Under the pieces are notes generated by a model, which did not search any database, was not told the DNA's origin, and worked only from the letters and a program-made list of their open reading frames with translations. A stretch of 6,581 bases of DNA from NCBI GenBank assembly GCA_027064565.1, contig JAMOPK010000365.1, positions 1 to 6,581 of the forward strand. Reading direction: 5' to 3'. The position numbers and the translations under genes are program-made. Numbering within the stretch: the first letter of the stretch is position 1; each line of letters starts with the position of its first letter. The DNA is from Caldifarciminota bacterium (GTDB lineage: Bacteria > Hydrothermota > Hydrothermia > B15-G9). Below are positions 5,263-6,581 of this stretch, in pieces.

Positions 5263-6581
5263 ATGTTGTTGGTACTGGACGATGAAGACTATGTGGAAGA
5301 TCTGGTCAAAAGGGCTTTCCCTGATGAGGAAATAGTCACCACCCGAACATCAAAACAGCTCCTCAGGAAACTCAATGAATCCAGCGGGGTAAAGGCGGTC
5401 ATCGTTGACCAATACATTGAGCGAGGTGCCTATCCGGAATCCGAGTTCCTATCGGACTATCCCGAATATGAGGGATTCCTTGTCGCACTGGAGGTCAAGA
5501 AACTGAGAGAGGATATTCCGGTGCTCCTTCTCACCCGATTCGCCGACAGCTCGGTGTTCATGAGGGCATTTCAGATGGGCATAATCCCCATAGAGTTCGT
5601 TGACAAAGAGCTGACAGCCAGAACCATCAGGGAAAAGATATTGCGGGTCGATCCTGAGGCCATTCGGCAGCTCGTGAAAGAGTATCGGAAACTCGGATGG
5701 ATAGCTGAATCGCCTCAGTCCAGAGAGTTAATCTGGGAGATAGAACAACGCTACAAAGATTCGGACGAGCCGCTTCTCATCACCGGCGAGATCGGAGTAG
5801 GGAAATCTTTGCTGGCCAGAATCATCCATAAGCGTTCAAAGAGGGCAAATAGGCCACTTTTGACCTTCGTCATAAGCGCATATCCGAAGGAAAACCTGTA
5901 TTACATGCTGTTCGGCGTTGCCTCGCGCTCATTCACCGGGGTTGAAGGTAGGCCCGGACTGGTTGAAAAAGTCGGTGAGGGGACTTTGATACTGGACGAG
6001 ATTGGAGACCTATCTGCCGATGTCCAGCTCCATCTCCATAGCCTGTTGGAGGAGCGAAAATTCAAGAGGATGCAAGAAACCCGGGAGAGGACATTCAAAG
6101 GTCGAGTTATCCTCCTGACCCACAAGAACCTCAAAAAGTTGGTGCGGAACGGGCTGTTCAGGGAAGACCTTTTCAGCCGAATAAGTGGGCTGCGCCTCCA
6201 TATTCCTCCGTTGAGGGAGAGGCGGGAGGATATCAAAGCACTGTTTGAGTTCTACTGTCCCGGGCTTGAATTTACTTCCAACGCACTGGATTTCCTTGTG
6301 AACGAATATCAATACCCTGCAAACGTCCGTAGCCTTAGAAAAATCGCTCACATCCTGATGCTTGAAAGCAAGGGCAATGTTGTCACCCTTGACATGGCTG
6401 TCAGGGCAATCTCGGACTATGAGGAGGACAAATTTACGGTGTCGGTGGGCGGGTACGTTCCTGAAATGGTTTTTGACTGGATGTTGGCGAACGGAAAGAC
6501 GTTTTCCGAGCTCAAAGACGATATTTTTAAAATCGGATTGAAAAAATTGGGCAAAAAGTGGAACCAGCAGTGGGAGAGGTT
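5263..6581 (+). CDS. Sigma-54-dependent response regulator (receiver plus AAA+), 3' truncated
   Basis: An open frame of 439 codons runs off the window. Residues 1-125 are a receiver domain with the full phosphorylation set: acidic pair D6/D7, acceptor D49 (IVDQY), T91 (LLLT) and K115 (FVDK). The D49-T91 distance of 42 residues is about 12-14 longer than in NtrC or CheY, implying an insert at about 53-72. Residues about 148-375 are an enhancer-binding AAA+ domain: Walker A GEIGVGKS (175-182), Walker B GTLILDEIGDL (240-250), sensor-1 region LLTHKNL (284-290), arginine-finger stretch FREDLFSRI (299-307), LRERREDI (317-324) and sensor-2 region YPANVRSL (351-358). The sigma-54 contact loop reads RSFTGV (222-227) rather than GAFTGA, keeping the essential Phe-Thr-Gly. 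By eye, Val203 replaces the usual switch Asn. The visible C-terminus (390-439) shows no Fis-type helix-turn-helix; the DNA-binding domain, if present, lies mostly beyond the edge. It likely activates the operon's own sigma-54 promoter. Confidence 0.9.
   Translation, partial: MLLVLDDEDYVEDLVKRAFPDEEIVTTRTSKQLLRKLNESSGVKAVIVDQYIERGAYPESEFLSDYPEYEGFLVALEVKKLREDIPVLLLTRFADSSVFMRAFQMGIIPIEFVDKELTARTIREKILRVDPEAIRQLVKEYRKLGWIAESPQSRELIWEIEQRYKDSDEPLLITGEIGVGKSLLARIIHKRSKRANRPLLTFVISAYPKENLYYMLFGVASRSFTGVEGRPGLVEKVGEGTLILDEIGDLSADVQLHLHSLLEERKFKRMQETRERTFKGRVILLTHKNLKKLVRNGLFREDLFSRISGLRLHIPPLRERREDIKALFEFYCPGLEFTSNALDFLVNEYQYPANVRSLRKIAHILMLESKGNVVTLDMAVRAISDYEEDKFTVSVGGYVPEMVFDWMLANGKTFSELKDDIFKIGLKKLGKKWNQQWER

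Noticed and set aside
5901..6351. Two overlapping minus-strand open frames opposite the AAA+ domain
   Set aside because: The plus strand encodes conserved Walker B, arginine-finger and sensor motifs here, so the minus frames are shadows.

Overview
The window carries four plus-strand protein genes, plus the last 39 codons of a fifth at the left edge. No RNA gene, CRISPR array or complete mobile element was seen. Host clues are a diderm-style lipoprotein, strong Shine-Dalgarno sites (one nearly matching the 16S tail), frequent AGG/AGA arginine and ATA isoleucine codons, and a sigma-54 promoter next to a sigma-54 activator gene. These fit a bacterium, possibly a thermophilic or candidate-phylum lineage. 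I cannot name a taxon from the sequence alone.

Layout: (1) 1-120, C-terminal tail of an unrecognised protein. (2) 121-249, short intergenic stretch ending in a clear ribosome binding site. (3) 250-1383, a stand-alone ATPase of the AAA_14/DUF4143 type. (4) 1384-1433, a 50-bp gap holding a textbook -24/-12 (sigma-54) promoter. (5) 1434-2894, a predicted beta-propeller lipoprotein with two cysteine clusters. (6) 2891-5257, a membrane protein with a large extracytoplasmic propeller-like domain, one membrane span and a C-terminal histidine-kinase-type ATPase domain. (7) 5263-6581, a response regulator with an intact receiver domain and a sigma-54-type AAA+ domain, cut off by the window edge.

Genes 5 to 7 are tightly coupled: an ATGA overlap joins the first two, and the kinase stop codon lies inside the ribosome binding site of the regulator. 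They start directly behind the sigma-54 promoter, so they look like one operon that may control its own transcription. The proposed circuit is that the lipoprotein and the kinase's outer domain sense something outside the cytoplasm, the kinase signals to the receiver, and the AAA+ domain drives sigma-54 RNA polymerase, including at the operon's own promoter. What is sensed and which other genes are controlled cannot be told from this window. Unusual points are the lack of a recognisable phospho-acceptor histidine motif in the kinase, a divergent sigma-54 contact loop (RSFTGV in place of GAFTGA), a long insert in the receiver, and a predicted near-leaderless mRNA for the lipoprotein.
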